From: Haloarculaceae archaeon
Lineage (GTDB): Archaea > Halobacteriota > Halobacteria > Halobacteriales > Haloarculaceae
Assembly: GCA_007122455.1 (NCBI GenBank)
Contig: SKTU01000011.1
Coordinates: 1-64,000 of the forward strand
Direction: 5' to 3'
DNA: 64,000 bases
Shown here: positions 33,768 through 43,301 of the stretch, one piece after another
Numbering within the stretch: position 1 is the first letter of the stretch
How the letters are laid out: every line of letters begins with the position of its first letter
Program-made: the position numbers and the translations under genes
The notes under the pieces: model-generated
Told to the model about the DNA's origin: nothing
What the model saw: the letters and a program-made list of their open reading frames with translations, nothing else
The model's database searches: none

Positions 33768-34247
33768 ATGGAGCCCATTCGTATCGTCTGGGGCACGGCC
33801 GCCGCGCCGACGAAGATGGCGTCCTACGACGCCGCGCTCGCGGCCGGCAACGTCCACAACTACAACCTCGTCTCCGTCTCCTCGGTCATCCCCGCCGGCG
33901 TCACCGTGGAGGCGGTCGGCGAGGCGCCGGATCTCGGCCCAGCCGGCGGTCGGCTCACCGTCGTCGAGGCGTGCGCGACGGTGCCGCCGGGAGCGTCCGA
34001 CGACGCCGTCGCCGGACTGGGATGGGCCCGAGATCCGAACGGCCCGGGGCTGTTTTACGAGGCGTCGGGCACCGATCGCACCGACGTTCGCGAAGCTCTC
34101 GAGTCGGGGTTGACCGCCGGGCGAGCGCTCCGCGAGTGGTCGTTCGACGAACCGGTTTACCGCGTCGTCGACGCACCCCCAGATCCGGAATCGTACACGA
34201 CAGCGGTCGTACTCGCCGTCTACGGCGATAGCGACCCGATCGTGTGA
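33768..34247 (+). CDS. pdaD: pyruvoyl-dependent arginine decarboxylase
   Basis: This 159-residue proenzyme is cleaved between Ser38 and Ser39 in NLVSVSSVIPAG, which makes a beta chain and a pyruvoyl-capped alpha chain. It turns arginine into agmatine, the entry to polyamines, and in archaea also to agmatidine on tRNA-Ile2. Length and motif match PdaD of other Euryarchaeota. It lies 53 bp after the aldo/keto reductase gene, on the same strand, with its own likely start ATGGAGCCC. Confidence 0.92.
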   Translation: MEPIRIVWGTAAAPTKMASYDAALAAGNVHNYNLVSVSSVIPAGVTVEAVGEAPDLGPAGGRLTVVEACATVPPGASDDAVAGLGWARDPNGPGLFYEASGTDRTDVREALESGLTAGRALREWSFDEPVYRVVDAPPDPESYTTAVVLAVYGDSDPIV

Positions 34248-34314
34248 CGTCTCGACAGGAGCTGCGATAGCCGACGGGTTTTTGTCGCCGCGAGCAGTAT
34301 GCGCGGTCGTCTCA

Positions 34315-34638
34315 ATGCATGGAAACACGCCGTACGCCGGTCGCGAGAAGCTGGACGTCTCGCCCGAACGCCGCCGTGCGCTCCGCCGCGAGCTAACGAA
34401 CGTAGCGACGTCGACGCGCGCGCTGTTGCCGGACGACTTTCTCGTCGGCGGGGAGATCTCCGACGGCGCCGATGGTCCGCGGGCAACGGTCGCGGTCCGG
34501 CCGCCCTCCGGCTCTGTCGTCTCGACCGGCTTCGGCTACGACGAGGACGCTGACCCGACCACGCTTGCTCAGGAACTCGCCGCCGGCGCCGTGATCGAGG
34601 CGCGTCGGTCCGCCGACGTCGCCCAGACGGCGAGCTAG
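34315..34638 (+). CDS. conserved haloarchaeal protein (DUF5811-like)
   Basis: This 107-residue protein starts MHGNTPYAGREKLDVSPERR at 34315; an upstream in-frame ATG gives a Cys-containing extension that is less like protein. It has a short helical N-terminus, a beta-rich centre (FLVGGEISDGADGPRATVAV) and a helical C-terminus. The family is widespread in haloarchaea with no known function. It follows pdaD by 68 bp and is convergent with aIF5B. Confidence 0.75.
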   Translation: MHGNTPYAGREKLDVSPERRRALRRELTNVATSTRALLPDDFLVGGEISDGADGPRATVAVRPPSGSVVSTGFGYDEDADPTTLAQELAAGAVIEARRSADVAQTAS

Positions 34639-34669
34639 CCGCGACCGTCCGTTCCCCGCACGGAAACAG

Positions 34670-36478
34670 TCACTTACCCCAGAAGGGGTCGCGCTTGCGG
34701 TGTTTCTCCAGATACAGCCGGAGCGCCTCGAGCTCGTCGGTGGGGATCTCCTCGGCCAACTCCTGCTCGAGGATCTTCGCGTGTTTCTCGGGAAGTTCGG
34801 TCCACAGCTCGTCGTCCTCGTCGATCTGCCGGCCGACCGTCGGCCCCTCGATGGAGGCGGCGACCTGCTCTCCAGTTCGGGCTACGTCGATGTCCTCGCC
34901 GGCGTCCTGTAGCGACTTCAGCTCGCCGACCCGCGTCGGCTCGTTCCCTTCCCACTTTTCGACGCGGGAGTTGCGCTTCAGCGTTCCGTTGAGAACCTCG
35001 ATCCCGACGACGGCCGGATCGGACTGTCGGAAGACGTGATCCTTCAGGATGCGGAACCGACACGGTCGCTGGATCTTGTCGAGCACCTGTTCCTGCTGGG
35101 CGCGCTCGAGGGCGGTGACGTGCTCGTCGTACTCCTCGACGAGCTGGTAGATGACGTCGTCGACGTAGAGCTCGACGCCCTGCTCGTCGGCCGCCCGCTC
35201 GGCGTCCTCGAGCACGCCGACGTTGAACCCGAGGATCGCCTCGTGTTTCGGCTCCTCCGCCGTCGAGGCGACGGCGACGTCGCGCGGCGCGATGTCGCCG
35301 ACCTCCGCCCGGACGATCGGGATCTCCGCTTCGCCGAGGGCGTCGGCGATCGCCTCCAGCGAGCCGAGCGTGTCGGCTTTCACCACGACGCCCTGCTCCT
35401 CGGTCGTCACCTCGAGTTCGGCGAGTTCGGCCTCGACCGACTCGACGACCGACTCGACGGGCCGATCGCGAACGACGCGGACGGGTGCACCGGCCATCGC
35501 CCCGTCGAGGTCGGGCGCGGCGATCTTCACGCCGGCCGCCGCCTGCACTGTCTCGACCTGCTCGAACTGCTTTTCGGTCCGTATCTCGGCGAGCGGTCGG
35601 GGTTGCAGCAGCGCTCTCACATCGGTGACGATCGGGCCGCTCGTTCCGCCGACGACGATCGTGTCGTCGGCCCGGAGCGTCCCGTCGTAGAGGACGACGT
35701 CGAGCGTCGTGCCGAACCCCCGTTCGTCGGTCACCTCGAGTACCGTCCCCGCACCCGGTCCGCCCACGTCGACCGACATGTCCTCCTTGAGATACCGCTG
35801 TGAGAGCCCCATGAGCACCGTCAGCAGGTCGGGGACGCCCTCTCCCGTCTCCGCCGAAACCGGAACGACGCCGATGTTGGCGCGGAAATTCTGGACGCGC
35901 CAGTACATGTCCGCCGAAAAGCCCGCGTCCGAGAGCTGACCGATGATCTCGTAGAGCTGTTCGTTGAGTCGGTTCTCGGCGCGGTCGCTCTGTTCCTGCA
36001 GCGTCGCCTGGATCGGGAGGTCGGGCCGCGGGTTCCACCCCGGAACCGTGTCGATCTTGTTCGCGGCGACGATGAACGGCGTCTGCGTCCGCTTGAGAAT
36101 GTCGAGCGCCTCGTGGGTCTGGGGCTGAAAACCGTCGTTGACGTCGACGACGAGGATCGCGATGTCGGCGAGCGCGCCGCCTCGGGAGCGCAGCGTCGAG
36201 AAGGAGTGGTGGCCGGGAGTGTCGATGAAGAGCAGTCCCGGGAGATCGAAGTCGGCCGGATCGACGAGGCTGCCGGCCATCTCGGAGATCGTATCGAGCG
36301 GAACGGCGGTCGCTCCGATGTGTTGGGTGATGGCGCCGGCTTCGCCGGCCGTAACCGCCGAGCCGCGGATCTTGTCGAGCAGGCTCGTTTTGCCGTGGTC
36401 GACGTGGCCGAGAACGGCAACGATCGGTGTCCGCAGTGAGCTTCCACCCGCAGCGTCGGTCGTTTCAGTGTCGGACAT
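34670..36478 (-). CDS. infB: translation initiation factor aIF5B
   Basis: This 602-residue GTPase joins the ribosomal subunits during initiation. G1 is [14 protein letters not shown] (residues 21-34), G3 is DTPGHHSF, and G4 is NKID in [12 protein letters not shown]. These are followed by domain II, an alpha/beta/alpha domain III ([20 protein letters not shown]), and a C-terminal domain IV ending KRDPFWGK. The start at 36478 ([12 protein letters not shown]) is chosen over an in-frame extension. No intein is present. It is divergent from the PRC-barrel/Nob1 pair, all three linked to translation or ribosome maturation. Confidence 0.96.
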   Translation of the reverse strand: MSDTETTDAAGGSSLRTPIVAVLGHVDHGKTSLLDKIRGSAVTAGEAGAITQHIGATAVPLDTISEMAGSLVDPADFDLPGLLFIDTPGHHSFSTLRSRGGALADIAILVVDVNDGFQPQTHEALDILKRTQTPFIVAANKIDTVPGWNPRPDLPIQATLQEQSDRAENRLNEQLYEIIGQLSDAGFSADMYWRVQNFRANIGVVPVSAETGEGVPDLLTVLMGLSQRYLKEDMSVDVGGPGAGTVLEVTDERGFGTTLDVVLYDGTLRADDTIVVGGTSGPIVTDVRALLQPRPLAEIRTEKQFEQVETVQAAAGVKIAAPDLDGAMAGAPVRVVRDRPVESVVESVEAELAELEVTTEEQGVVVKADTLGSLEAIADALGEAEIPIVRAEVGDIAPRDVAVASTAEEPKHEAILGFNVGVLEDAERAADEQGVELYVDDVIYQLVEEYDEHVTALERAQQEQVLDKIQRPCRFRILKDHVFRQSDPAVVGIEVLNGTLKRNSRVEKWEGNEPTRVGELKSLQDAGEDIDVARTGEQVAASIEGPTVGRQIDEDDELWTELPEKHAKILEQELAEEIPTDELEALRLYLEKHRKRDPFWGK

Positions 36479-36688
36479 AGAAGAGGTCTCCTTACGACTA
36501 CTGGCCGCTGACGGCATTTAACTCTTGCAGACTCGGCTCCCCTCGTCTTCGCGTTCGCCGAGCGAGTGACGACCCCGTGAAGAGTCGGGAGGCTGGCGCT
36601 CGCGGGCGATCGATCGGACCGAACGCGCCCGTCGACACCGATCGATCGGACCCTAACGTTGAAGCGTACGCACGGAAAAACGCCGATC

Positions 36689-36928
36689 ATGCGCGACATA
36701 CTCGCCGAGAACCTCTCGGGAATGGCGGTTCAGGGGACGAACGCGACCGAACTCGGCATGCTGTACAACGTGACGATGGATCTGAAGACCGGAAAGCTCC
36801 GGAACCTCGTCGTCGATCCGGGCGAGCGGACGGTCGACACGGAGTTCCAGACCGACGAACAGGGTCGGATCCACATCCCCGTCACCCGCGTTCGGGCGAT
36901 TCAGGACCACATCACGATCGCTACCTGA
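36689..36928 (+). CDS. PRC-barrel domain protein
   Basis: This 79-residue protein (MRDILAENLSGMAVQGTNAT) is a single PRC-barrel, the small beta-barrel fold also found in RimM and in the photosynthetic H subunit. The segment MLYNVTMDLKTGKLRNLVV is typical of archaeal members. The stop lies 3 bp before nob1, so they are translated together. The link to Nob1 suggests a part in 16S rRNA maturation, by analogy with RimM; this is inference. Ten more in-frame codons precede the chosen ATG. Confidence 0.88.
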   Translation: MRDILAENLSGMAVQGTNATELGMLYNVTMDLKTGKLRNLVVDPGERTVDTEFQTDEQGRIHIPVTRVRAIQDHITIAT

Positions 36929-36931
36929 CGT

Positions 36932-37390
36932 ATGCAGGTTCTGGACGCGTCGGCGTTTATTCACGACTACACGACTGACGATCCCATCGCGACGATTCCG
37001 CTGGTTCGCGAGGAACTGGAGGACGAGTCCGGCTACCGCTTCGACGCCCTCGAGGGATCGGGGATGCGGCTTCACATCCCGAACGCCGAGACGATAGAGC
37101 GGATCGAGCGCGCTGCCACCGAAACCGGCGACAGGGAGACGCTCTCTCGGACCGACATCCGACTGCTGGCGGCTGCCTTCGAGCTCGATGCGACGCTCGT
37201 CACCGACGACTACGCGATGCAGAACGTTGCCGACAAGCTCGAAATCGACGTTTCCGTCATCGAACAGGACGGGATCGAACGGCGGCGCAACTGGCAGTTC
37301 CAGTGTCAGGGGTGCGGTCGGACGTTCGAGAATCACCACGAGCGCTGTCCGATCTGCGGAAGCGATCTCGAGCGGAAAAATCCGAGCTAG
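36932..37390 (+). CDS. nob1: rRNA maturation endonuclease Nob1
   Basis: This 152-residue protein is a PIN nuclease with a C-terminal zinc ribbon. The PIN acidic residues are D5 (VLDASAFI), E28-E29, D94 (LSRTDIRLL), and D107-D108 (LVTDDYAM). The ribbon is CQGC-(n)-CPIC near the end. Nob1 makes the 3' end of 16S rRNA in archaea. It is coupled to the PRC-barrel gene and overlaps by 3 bp with a small convergent gene. Confidence 0.94.
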   Translation: MQVLDASAFIHDYTTDDPIATIPLVREELEDESGYRFDALEGSGMRLHIPNAETIERIERAATETGDRETLSRTDIRLLAAAFELDATLVTDDYAMQNVADKLEIDVSVIEQDGIERRRNWQFQCQGCGRTFENHHERCPICGSDLERKNPS

Positions 37391-37518
37391 TCGAGTTCTT
37401 CCAGCCCCGTCTCGACGAGCTGCTTGAGTACCTCCTGTTCGGTGAGTCCGTACTCGGCAGCCAACCCCTCCACCCGATTTGCCATCCGCTCATCGCAGAA
37501 GAGGGTATATCGATGCAT
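37387..37518 (-). CDS. 43-residue helical protein, CopG/ribbon-helix-helix-like
   Basis: The frame from the ATG at 37518 to the TAG ending at 37387 encodes MHRYTLFCDERMANRVEGLA, then AEYGLTEQEVLKQLVETGLEELD. This has the beta strand plus two helices layout of a ribbon-helix-helix DNA-binding protein: YTLFCDERMANRVEGLAAEYG (strand, helix A) and TEQEVLKQLVETGLEEL (helix B). It is convergent with nob1 and overlaps its stop by 3 bp. Its target is unknown. Confidence 0.7.
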   Translation of the reverse strand: MHRYTLFCDERMANRVEGLAAEYGLTEQEVLKQLVETGLEELD

Positions 37519-37618
37519 TGGGAACGCCTACCACGCTGGCACCCTTAAAATTCAGTCAGACGGACGACCGACGATGGACTGACAAGGCTCATGGATGCCG
37601 GCCCCGTACCGCCGCACA

Positions 37619-38359
37619 ATGTCGAGTGCCGAACGCCGATCGCCACCGCTCGCCGTCGCCGAGGCGGCCGGGTTGGGTGTGGCCGGACTGCTCGTCGGCA
37701 GCGTCGTCGCAGTGCTGCTGTACTCACTCGCGATAGGGATCGCGCCGCCGATCTCGGAGTCGCTGCCGGCACAGAACGTCCTCATGACGTTCGGTCAGGG
37801 AGTGGGGATCGTCGCCGCCGCCGTCTTCTACCTTCGGGTGAACGATCTCGGGGTTTCGTTCCTGCGGTTCGAGTGGCCCGGGGCAAAGGACGTCGGCTGG
37901 GCACTCCTCACGACGGTCGCGCTGTTCGCGCTGTTCGTGATCGGGGTGTCGATCGCCGATCTGATTGGGCTCTCCCCGACGGAACACTCCGTCGCCGACC
38001 GGGCTGAGGAGGACCCGCGCGTGCTGCTCGCGCTCGTTCCCGCCGCGGTTCTCGTCACTGGTCCAGCCGAGGAGTTGCTCTACCGCGGCGTCGTCCAGTC
38101 GCGACTGGTCACGGCGTTCGGAACCGCCACCGCCGTCGCGGTCGCGTCGGTGATCTTCGCGCTCGTGCACGTCCCGGCCTACGCAGCCGGCGCCGGTCTC
38201 GACGCGTCGCTCTTGACGACGCTGGCGCTTCTGTTCGTACTCGGCGCCGTACTGGGCGCGGCCTACGAGTACACCGGAAACCTCGCCGTTCCGATGCTCG
38301 CTCACGGCTTTTACAACGCGGTCGTCTACGGAAGTAGCTATCTCAGTGCAGTCGCCTGA
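37619..38359 (+). CDS. CPBP family intramembrane metalloprotease
   Basis: This 246-residue membrane protein (start MSSAERRSPPLAVAE) has about seven helices and the CPBP/Rce1-type motifs: EELLYRGVVQ (about 166-175), FALVHVP and HGFYNAVV near the C-terminus, which supply the Glu and His ligands of a membrane-embedded zinc. The family cleaves prenylated or bacteriocin-type peptides in other organisms; the archaeal targets are unknown. It ends one base before the pgi stop codon on the other strand. Confidence 0.88.
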   Translation: MSSAERRSPPLAVAEAAGLGVAGLLVGSVVAVLLYSLAIGIAPPISESLPAQNVLMTFGQGVGIVAAAVFYLRVNDLGVSFLRFEWPGAKDVGWALLTTVALFALFVIGVSIADLIGLSPTEHSVADRAEEDPRVLLALVPAAVLVTGPAEELLYRGVVQSRLVTAFGTATAVAVASVIFALVHVPAYAAGAGLDASLLTTLALLFVLGAVLGAAYEYTGNLAVPMLAHGFYNAVVYGSSYLSAVA

Positions 38360-39646
38360 TCACTCGATCCATCGGACTGTCTTCTCGGCGACGGCGTCGG
38401 CTTCCTCGAAGTCTCCTCCACCGAGCAGTCCGCGCGCGGCCCGCTTTCCCCACTCGACGGCCGGCTGGGTGAACGTCTCGACGCCCATCAACTCCCCGCA
38501 GAGCACGCAGGCGGCCTCCATCCCGTAGAGCAGTTCGCCGATCCCCTCGGCGTCGAGGCGATCGACCTCGATCCGGACGTTTGGCTGGCCGACCGCCGCA
38601 AGCGACGCCTCCGTCGCCTCGAACTCCGCGTCGAGCAGTTCGCCGAGCGTCTTGCCACCGAGATACGACAGTTCCTCGATGTCGGTGTCGGGGATCGCCA
38701 GGTCGTCCCGCTCGCGTGGGCGGACGAGCGTGACGAGCTTGTCCTTTCGCCCCGCCCGATAGAGCTGCAGTTGGGAGTGTTGATCGGTCGCGCCCAGTGC
38801 CCGCGCCGGCGTCTGTCCGAGTCCGTCCTTCCCCAGGCTCTCGGCCCACAGTTGGGCGAACCACTCGCCGAACGGTTCCAGCGACTCGGCGTAGGGGACG
38901 AAGGCGTTCGTGGTCACGCCGCGATTCTCCAGGGCGTACGCGACCGCACCGTAGGCGTAGGCCGGCGTCTCGAAGAGCGACGGCGACAGCGACGCTCGCC
39001 CGGCAGCGCCGCCGTCGATGACGCCGTCGACGTCGCCGCCGAGCGCCGCTGCGGGGAGCAGACCGACCGGCGACAGCGCGCTGAAGCGCCCCGGAACGCC
39101 GTCAGGAACCGGAAGCGTCGGGAGGTCGTGAGCGTCGGCCAGTTCCCGGAGCGGGCCGCTGTCGCCGGTCGTGACGATCGTTCGCTCGGTCCAATCGACG
39201 CCGGCGGCCGCGAGCGCCTCCCGCACGACGAGGAAGTTCGACAGCGTCTCGGCGGTCGTCCCCGATTTCGAGACGACGTTGACGAGCGTCCGCTCCAGCG
39301 GAAGCCGCTCGAGCAACCGGCGGTTGTATACCGGATCGACGTTGTCCAACGTGTAGTGGCCCTCCAGACCGAGTGCAGCCGTGACGGTGTCGGCGCCGAG
39401 TGCGGAGCCACCGATGCCGACTGTGAGGACGGCGTCGGGATCGAACCTCGCGAGTGCGTCTCGGATCACGGTCGGGTCGGTGTCGGACGGCAGTCCGAGA
39501 CTCGCGTAGCCGAACTCCCGGTTCGCGAGCCCGCTGTCGATCCGCTCGTGGGCCCGCCCGACTCGCTCGTCGAGTCGGTCGAGAACGGCTTCGGAGAGCC
39601 CGTGGCTATCGGCGGTCGCGATCACGTTGCCGATATCGACGTTCAT
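38360..39646 (-). CDS. pgi: glucose-6-phosphate isomerase
   Basis: This 428-residue SIS-fold enzyme has the sugar-phosphate loop LTVGIGGSALGADTVTAALG, VVSKSGTTAETLSNFLVVREAL, and the catalytic Glu region DQHSQLQLYRAGRKDK. It interconverts glucose 6-phosphate and fructose 6-phosphate; in haloarchaea it mostly serves gluconeogenesis. It is the classical PGI family, not the cupin type found in Pyrococcus. It is divergent from the membrane protein at 39729 with an 82 bp gap. Confidence 0.95.
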   Translation of the reverse strand: MNVDIGNVIATADSHGLSEAVLDRLDERVGRAHERIDSGLANREFGYASLGLPSDTDPTVIRDALARFDPDAVLTVGIGGSALGADTVTAALGLEGHYTLDNVDPVYNRRLLERLPLERTLVNVVSKSGTTAETLSNFLVVREALAAAGVDWTERTIVTTGDSGPLRELADAHDLPTLPVPDGVPGRFSALSPVGLLPAAALGGDVDGVIDGGAAGRASLSPSLFETPAYAYGAVAYALENRGVTTNAFVPYAESLEPFGEWFAQLWAESLGKDGLGQTPARALGATDQHSQLQLYRAGRKDKLVTLVRPRERDDLAIPDTDIEELSYLGGKTLGELLDAEFEATEASLAAVGQPNVRIEVDRLDAEGIGELLYGMEAACVLCGELMGVETFTQPAVEWGKRAARGLLGGGDFEEADAVAEKTVRWIE

Positions 39647-39728
39647 ACCGTATCGCCGACCGGCGCCGATAAGGTATTGGCGGTCAGCGATCGGGCCGTT
39701 TATTCGATCGCCTCCCGTACGTGCTCCA

Positions 39729-40262
39729 ATGGCTGACGACGGCTACTCGGGCGTCTTCGGTGCCTTTCCCTATGCCTTCCGGCGCAGCGACTCGCGGCTG
39801 TTCCGGTCGTACGTCCTCGTCGGCGGGCTCCTCGCCGCCGCGCTGGCGCTGTTTTTCACGTTCGCCGTCGTCGTCTCGATCGCCTCGACGCTCGGTACCG
39901 GCGAGGGGACGATCACGTTCGTCCGCTCGATCTTCGTCTTCCTCGGCCTCCTCGTCGTCGCGCCGGTCGTCGCCCCCGTGCTGTTCGTGGCCCGACGACA
40001 CCGTCGGACCGGAAGCGACGGTCGCTACGACGCGGGGCTGGCGCTGGCAGGCTACTGCTTCGTCGTCGCGACGTACGCCGGGCTGGTCGCGTCGATGCCC
40101 GCAAGCTTCGAGCTCGACGGTGAACCCGTCACGCGCCCCGAACCGTCCGGGCTGTCGGCTCCCGTCGTCGAGATCCTCTATGGGATTCCGGAGCTGTTGT
40201 CGTGGACGATCCCGTTCGCGGCGGCTATCGGCATCTACGTCGCTCACCGGCGGCTCGGTTGA
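39729..40262 (+). CDS. haloarchaeal membrane protein, about four helices
   Basis: This 177-residue protein starts MADDGYSGVFGAFPYAFRRS. The N-terminal amphipathic FGAFPYAFRRSDSRLFRSYV segment is typical of a haloarchaeal group. It has helices at about 26-50, 62-82, 98-117 and 150-172. No catalytic residues are visible. I do not recognise a function. The chosen start follows in-frame sequence that would overlap pgi. Confidence 0.75.
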   Translation: MADDGYSGVFGAFPYAFRRSDSRLFRSYVLVGGLLAAALALFFTFAVVVSIASTLGTGEGTITFVRSIFVFLGLLVVAPVVAPVLFVARRHRRTGSDGRYDAGLALAGYCFVVATYAGLVASMPASFELDGEPVTRPEPSGLSAPVVEILYGIPELLSWTIPFAAAIGIYVAHRRLG

Positions 40263-40301
40263 GCGCGAAACGCGGAAAAGGATCGAGCGCGTTCCCGAAC
40301 C

Positions 40302-40766
40302 ATGGACGAAACGGACGGTCGGTTCCTCGTCACGCACGCCGACGACGACTCGGCCGTGCTGAAGGACGTCGATCGCGGACAGGTCCACACGCTCGGCGAG
40401 AACCCCGGCGTCGAATCCGGTGACGTGATCGACGGTACGGTCGCGCCCGAGCCGCCAATGGAGGTCACCTACCGACTGGTCGACGTCGAGCGACGCCGCT
40501 CGGTCGGTATCGAACGGAGTCCGGAGCCGCCGACGACCCAGGAGCGGACGATCGCGACCGAGCAACCGGTCGGCGAGCTCACGCGCGAGGAGCGCGCCGG
40601 CGTGGGCGAGATCCACGTACTCACGGTCCCCGACGGGGAGACCGACGACGCGGTCGACGACGTCGTCGACGACGAGGCGACACTCGTCCGCGCGGCGCGA
40701 CTGGACGTCGACCGCGTCGAAGTGCGGTCGGAACCGGGCGTCGTCAGCGTCCGGTATCTCCCCTGA
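40302..40766 (+). CDS. conserved haloarchaeal protein (DUF5812-like)
   Basis: This 154-residue acidic protein (MDETDGRFLVTHADDDSAVL) has an N-terminal beta-rich domain (VHTLGENPGVESGDVIDGTV) and a C-terminal half that recalls an alpha/beta fold (GEIHVLTVPDGETDDAVDDV). It is found in haloarchaea upstream of sec genes or on its own, with no known function. It lies 50 bp before secF and may share its transcript. Confidence 0.75.
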   Translation: MDETDGRFLVTHADDDSAVLKDVDRGQVHTLGENPGVESGDVIDGTVAPEPPMEVTYRLVDVERRRSVGIERSPEPPTTQERTIATEQPVGELTREERAGVGEIHVLTVPDGETDDAVDDVVDDEATLVRAARLDVDRVEVRSEPGVVSVRYLP

Positions 40767-40816
40767 CCGATAGTGGGAAGGGAAGGCTTATTCGGCACCG
40801 TTTCACATCGGAACGC

Positions 40817-41674
40817 ATGGACGTTTCGGTACCGACGGTCGACTATGCCGACTACACCAATCGGCAACTGGTCGCGATACCGCTCGGACTGCTGGCGGTG
40901 GCGCTCGGTATTCTCGCGATCGCCACGGTGGTGACCGGCGCTCCGGTCGCGCTCGGAATCGAATTCACCGGGGGGACCGAAATGCAGATCGCTACCGACG
41001 ACTCCCCCGAGGAGATCCGCGCGACGTTCGACGGCGAGGTCCACTCGCTCACCCCGATCGCCGGACAGGCCAACACGTACCAACTGGAGTTTCAGACCGA
41101 CGACGCCGATCCGCTGATCGAGCAAGCCGAGGGGTCAGGCTACGATATCGAGTCGGTCGGCGAACGGTCGGCGAGTTTCGCGGCCGACTCACAGCAGCAG
41201 GCGATAATCGGTCTGGCAGTCGCCTTCGCCGGTATGGCGATCCTCGTCTTTCTCATGTTTCGGACGTTCGTTCCGTCGATCGCCGTCGTCGCCTCGGCGT
41301 TCTCGGACATCATGATCCCGCTCGCGCTGATGCGGCTGTTCGGGATCGAACTGACGCTCGGTACCGTCGCGGCGCTTCTGATGTTGATCGGATACAGCGT
41401 CGACTCGGACCTGCTGTTGAACAACCACATCCTCAGACGTCACGGTGACTTCTACACCTCGACGTTCCGGGCGATGCGAACCGGGGTGACGATGACGGTG
41501 ACGTCGATCGCGGCGATGATCGTGATGACGATCGTCGCCACGCTGCTCGGCGTCCCGCTGCTTCCGGAGGTCGGGATCGTGCTCGTCTTCGGACTCACCG
41601 CCGACCTGATGAACACGTATCTGCTCAACGTGAGCCTGCTTCGCTACTACAAATACGAGGGGATCGCCAAATGA
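40817..41674 (+). CDS. secF: protein-export membrane protein SecF
   Basis: This 285-residue subunit has six membrane helices and a first external loop domain. It carries LGIEFTGGTEMQI and the SecF helix-4 segment LLMLIGYSVDSDLLLNNHIL (Asp-x-Asp). With SecD it uses the ion gradient to aid late steps of Sec export. Haloarchaeal operons place secF before secD, as here. The stop overlaps the secD start by 4 bp. Confidence 0.95.
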   Translation: MDVSVPTVDYADYTNRQLVAIPLGLLAVALGILAIATVVTGAPVALGIEFTGGTEMQIATDDSPEEIRATFDGEVHSLTPIAGQANTYQLEFQTDDADPLIEQAEGSGYDIESVGERSASFAADSQQQAIIGLAVAFAGMAILVFLMFRTFVPSIAVVASAFSDIMIPLALMRLFGIELTLGTVAALLMLIGYSVDSDLLLNNHILRRHGDFYTSTFRAMRTGVTMTVTSIAAMIVMTIVATLLGVPLLPEVGIVLVFGLTADLMNTYLLNVSLLRYYKYEGIAK

Positions 41675-43254
41675 GATCACCACAGTTCAAGAAACACTGG
41701 CGCGTCTGGCTGCTCGTCCTCTTCGTCGCGCTGAGTACGTTCGCGCTGTTCGCGCCGGCCGGCGGCGACGACGCCGAAGCCGTCGAGACCGAGGAACCGA
41801 CCGCCTCACAGTTCACGAACCTCAAGTTCGGGCTCGAACTCTCCGGTGGGACGCAAGTGCGGGCACCGCTCGTCGGGATGACCGCGACCGGTCTCGAGAT
41901 GGAACCGGACGACGAGAGCCAGGTCGAAAGCGCCGTCCGGGAGCAACTCGATCTCGGCGCTGGCGACATCCGCGTCGACGCCCGAGAAGGTATCGTCGAG
42001 GTGTACGTCGACGAGCACGTCGGTGACGTGACCCGCGAGGAGTTCGCCGAGGCGCTCGGTGCCGCCGGGCTCGACGCGACGACCGGCGACGTCCGGATGG
42101 GCGTCACCGAGCAGACCCGGGACGGAACTGAGGACGGACTCAACGAGCGGATCAATCAGGGCGGACTCACCGGCGGCAGTGCGACGCAGGTGGCCGGGCC
42201 GGGCCAACATTTCATCGTCGTCGAAGTGCCCGGCGCCGACCGTTCGGAGGTCATCGAACTGATCGGCGAGCGCGGTCTCGTCGAGATCGTCGCGCTCTAT
42301 CCCAACGAGGACGGCGAGTACGAGAGTCGCTCGCTCGTCGACCAGAACGACTTCACGACCGGATCGGCCCAGCAGGAGGGCGGGGAGACGTGGGTGCCGA
42401 TCACGCTCGGCGAGCAGGCCGGCACCGACTTCGCGGCCGCGATGCGGGAACTCGGCTTCGCTCAGGACGGCGGGACGACCTGCACGTACGACGACGAGCT
42501 CTCCCTCGAGGAGAACATGGAGGAGGATCCCGGCCGATGTCTCATGACCGTCCTCGACGGGGAGGTCATCTTCGCGGCGGGCGTCTCCTCCGGGCTGGCG
42601 AGCTCCTTCGACGACGGCTCCTTCGAGAACGATCCCAGCTACCGGACGCTGACGAGCGACTTCGAGGAGGCCCGTCAGCTCGAGATCAACATCCGTGCTG
42701 GCGCGCTCCCGACGACGCTGGACATCGACAACCGCGGGACGACGTTCTTCCTGCTGCCGAGCCTCGCAGAGCGGTTCAAGCCGCTGTCGCTTCTCACCGG
42801 CGCCGCGGCGGTCGGCGCCGTCGCGATGATGGTGTTCCTCCGCTATCGGAAACCCGAGGTCGCCGCGCCGATGCTCGTCACCGCCGCCGCGGAGGTGTAC
42901 ATCCTGCTCGGCTTCGCCGCCGCCGTCGGGTTACCGCTCGATCTCTCACACATCGCCGGCTTCATCGCGGTGATCGGTACGGGGGTCGACGACCTCGTGA
43001 TAATCGCCGACGAGATCATGCAACAGGGTGAAGTCAGGACCTCGAGGGTGTTCGAGTCGCGGTTCCGCAAGGCGTTCTGGGTGATCGGTGCAGCGGCCGC
43101 GACGACGATCATCGCCATGTCGCCGCTCGCCGTGCTGTCGCTCGGTGATCTCCGCGGGTTCGCCATCGTCACCATCGTCGGCGTGCTGATCGGCGTTCTG
43201 GTCACGCGGCCGGCGTACGGGGACATCCTCCGAATCCTCGTGTTGGACGACTGA
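41671..43254 (+). CDS. secD: protein-export membrane protein SecD
   Basis: This 527-residue protein has a first helix (about 9-27), LKFGLELSGGTQVRAPL (SecD P1 start), a long external region with GQHFIVVEVPGADRSEVIEL, and five C-terminal helices with HIAGFIAVIGTGVDDLVIIA (the proton-relay Asp pair), matching SecD. It forms a complex with SecF, to which it is translationally coupled by a 4 bp ATGA overlap. The external domain is longer than in SecF and probably binds substrate as in bacterial SecD. Confidence 0.95.
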   Translation: MRSPQFKKHWRVWLLVLFVALSTFALFAPAGGDDAEAVETEEPTASQFTNLKFGLELSGGTQVRAPLVGMTATGLEMEPDDESQVESAVREQLDLGAGDIRVDAREGIVEVYVDEHVGDVTREEFAEALGAAGLDATTGDVRMGVTEQTRDGTEDGLNERINQGGLTGGSATQVAGPGQHFIVVEVPGADRSEVIELIGERGLVEIVALYPNEDGEYESRSLVDQNDFTTGSAQQEGGETWVPITLGEQAGTDFAAAMRELGFAQDGGTTCTYDDELSLEENMEEDPGRCLMTVLDGEVIFAAGVSSGLASSFDDGSFENDPSYRTLTSDFEEARQLEINIRAGALPTTLDIDNRGTTFFLLPSLAERFKPLSLLTGAAAVGAVAMMVFLRYRKPEVAAPMLVTAAAEVYILLGFAAAVGLPLDLSHIAGFIAVIGTGVDDLVIIADEIMQQGEVRTSRVFESRFRKAFWVIGAAAATTIIAMSPLAVLSLGDLRGFAIVTIVGVLIGVLVTRPAYGDILRILVLDD

Positions 43255-43301
43255 CCGTCCCGGCTTCGAAGCGTTTTCCCCCACCCAAACGAAGGGGAGG
43301 T

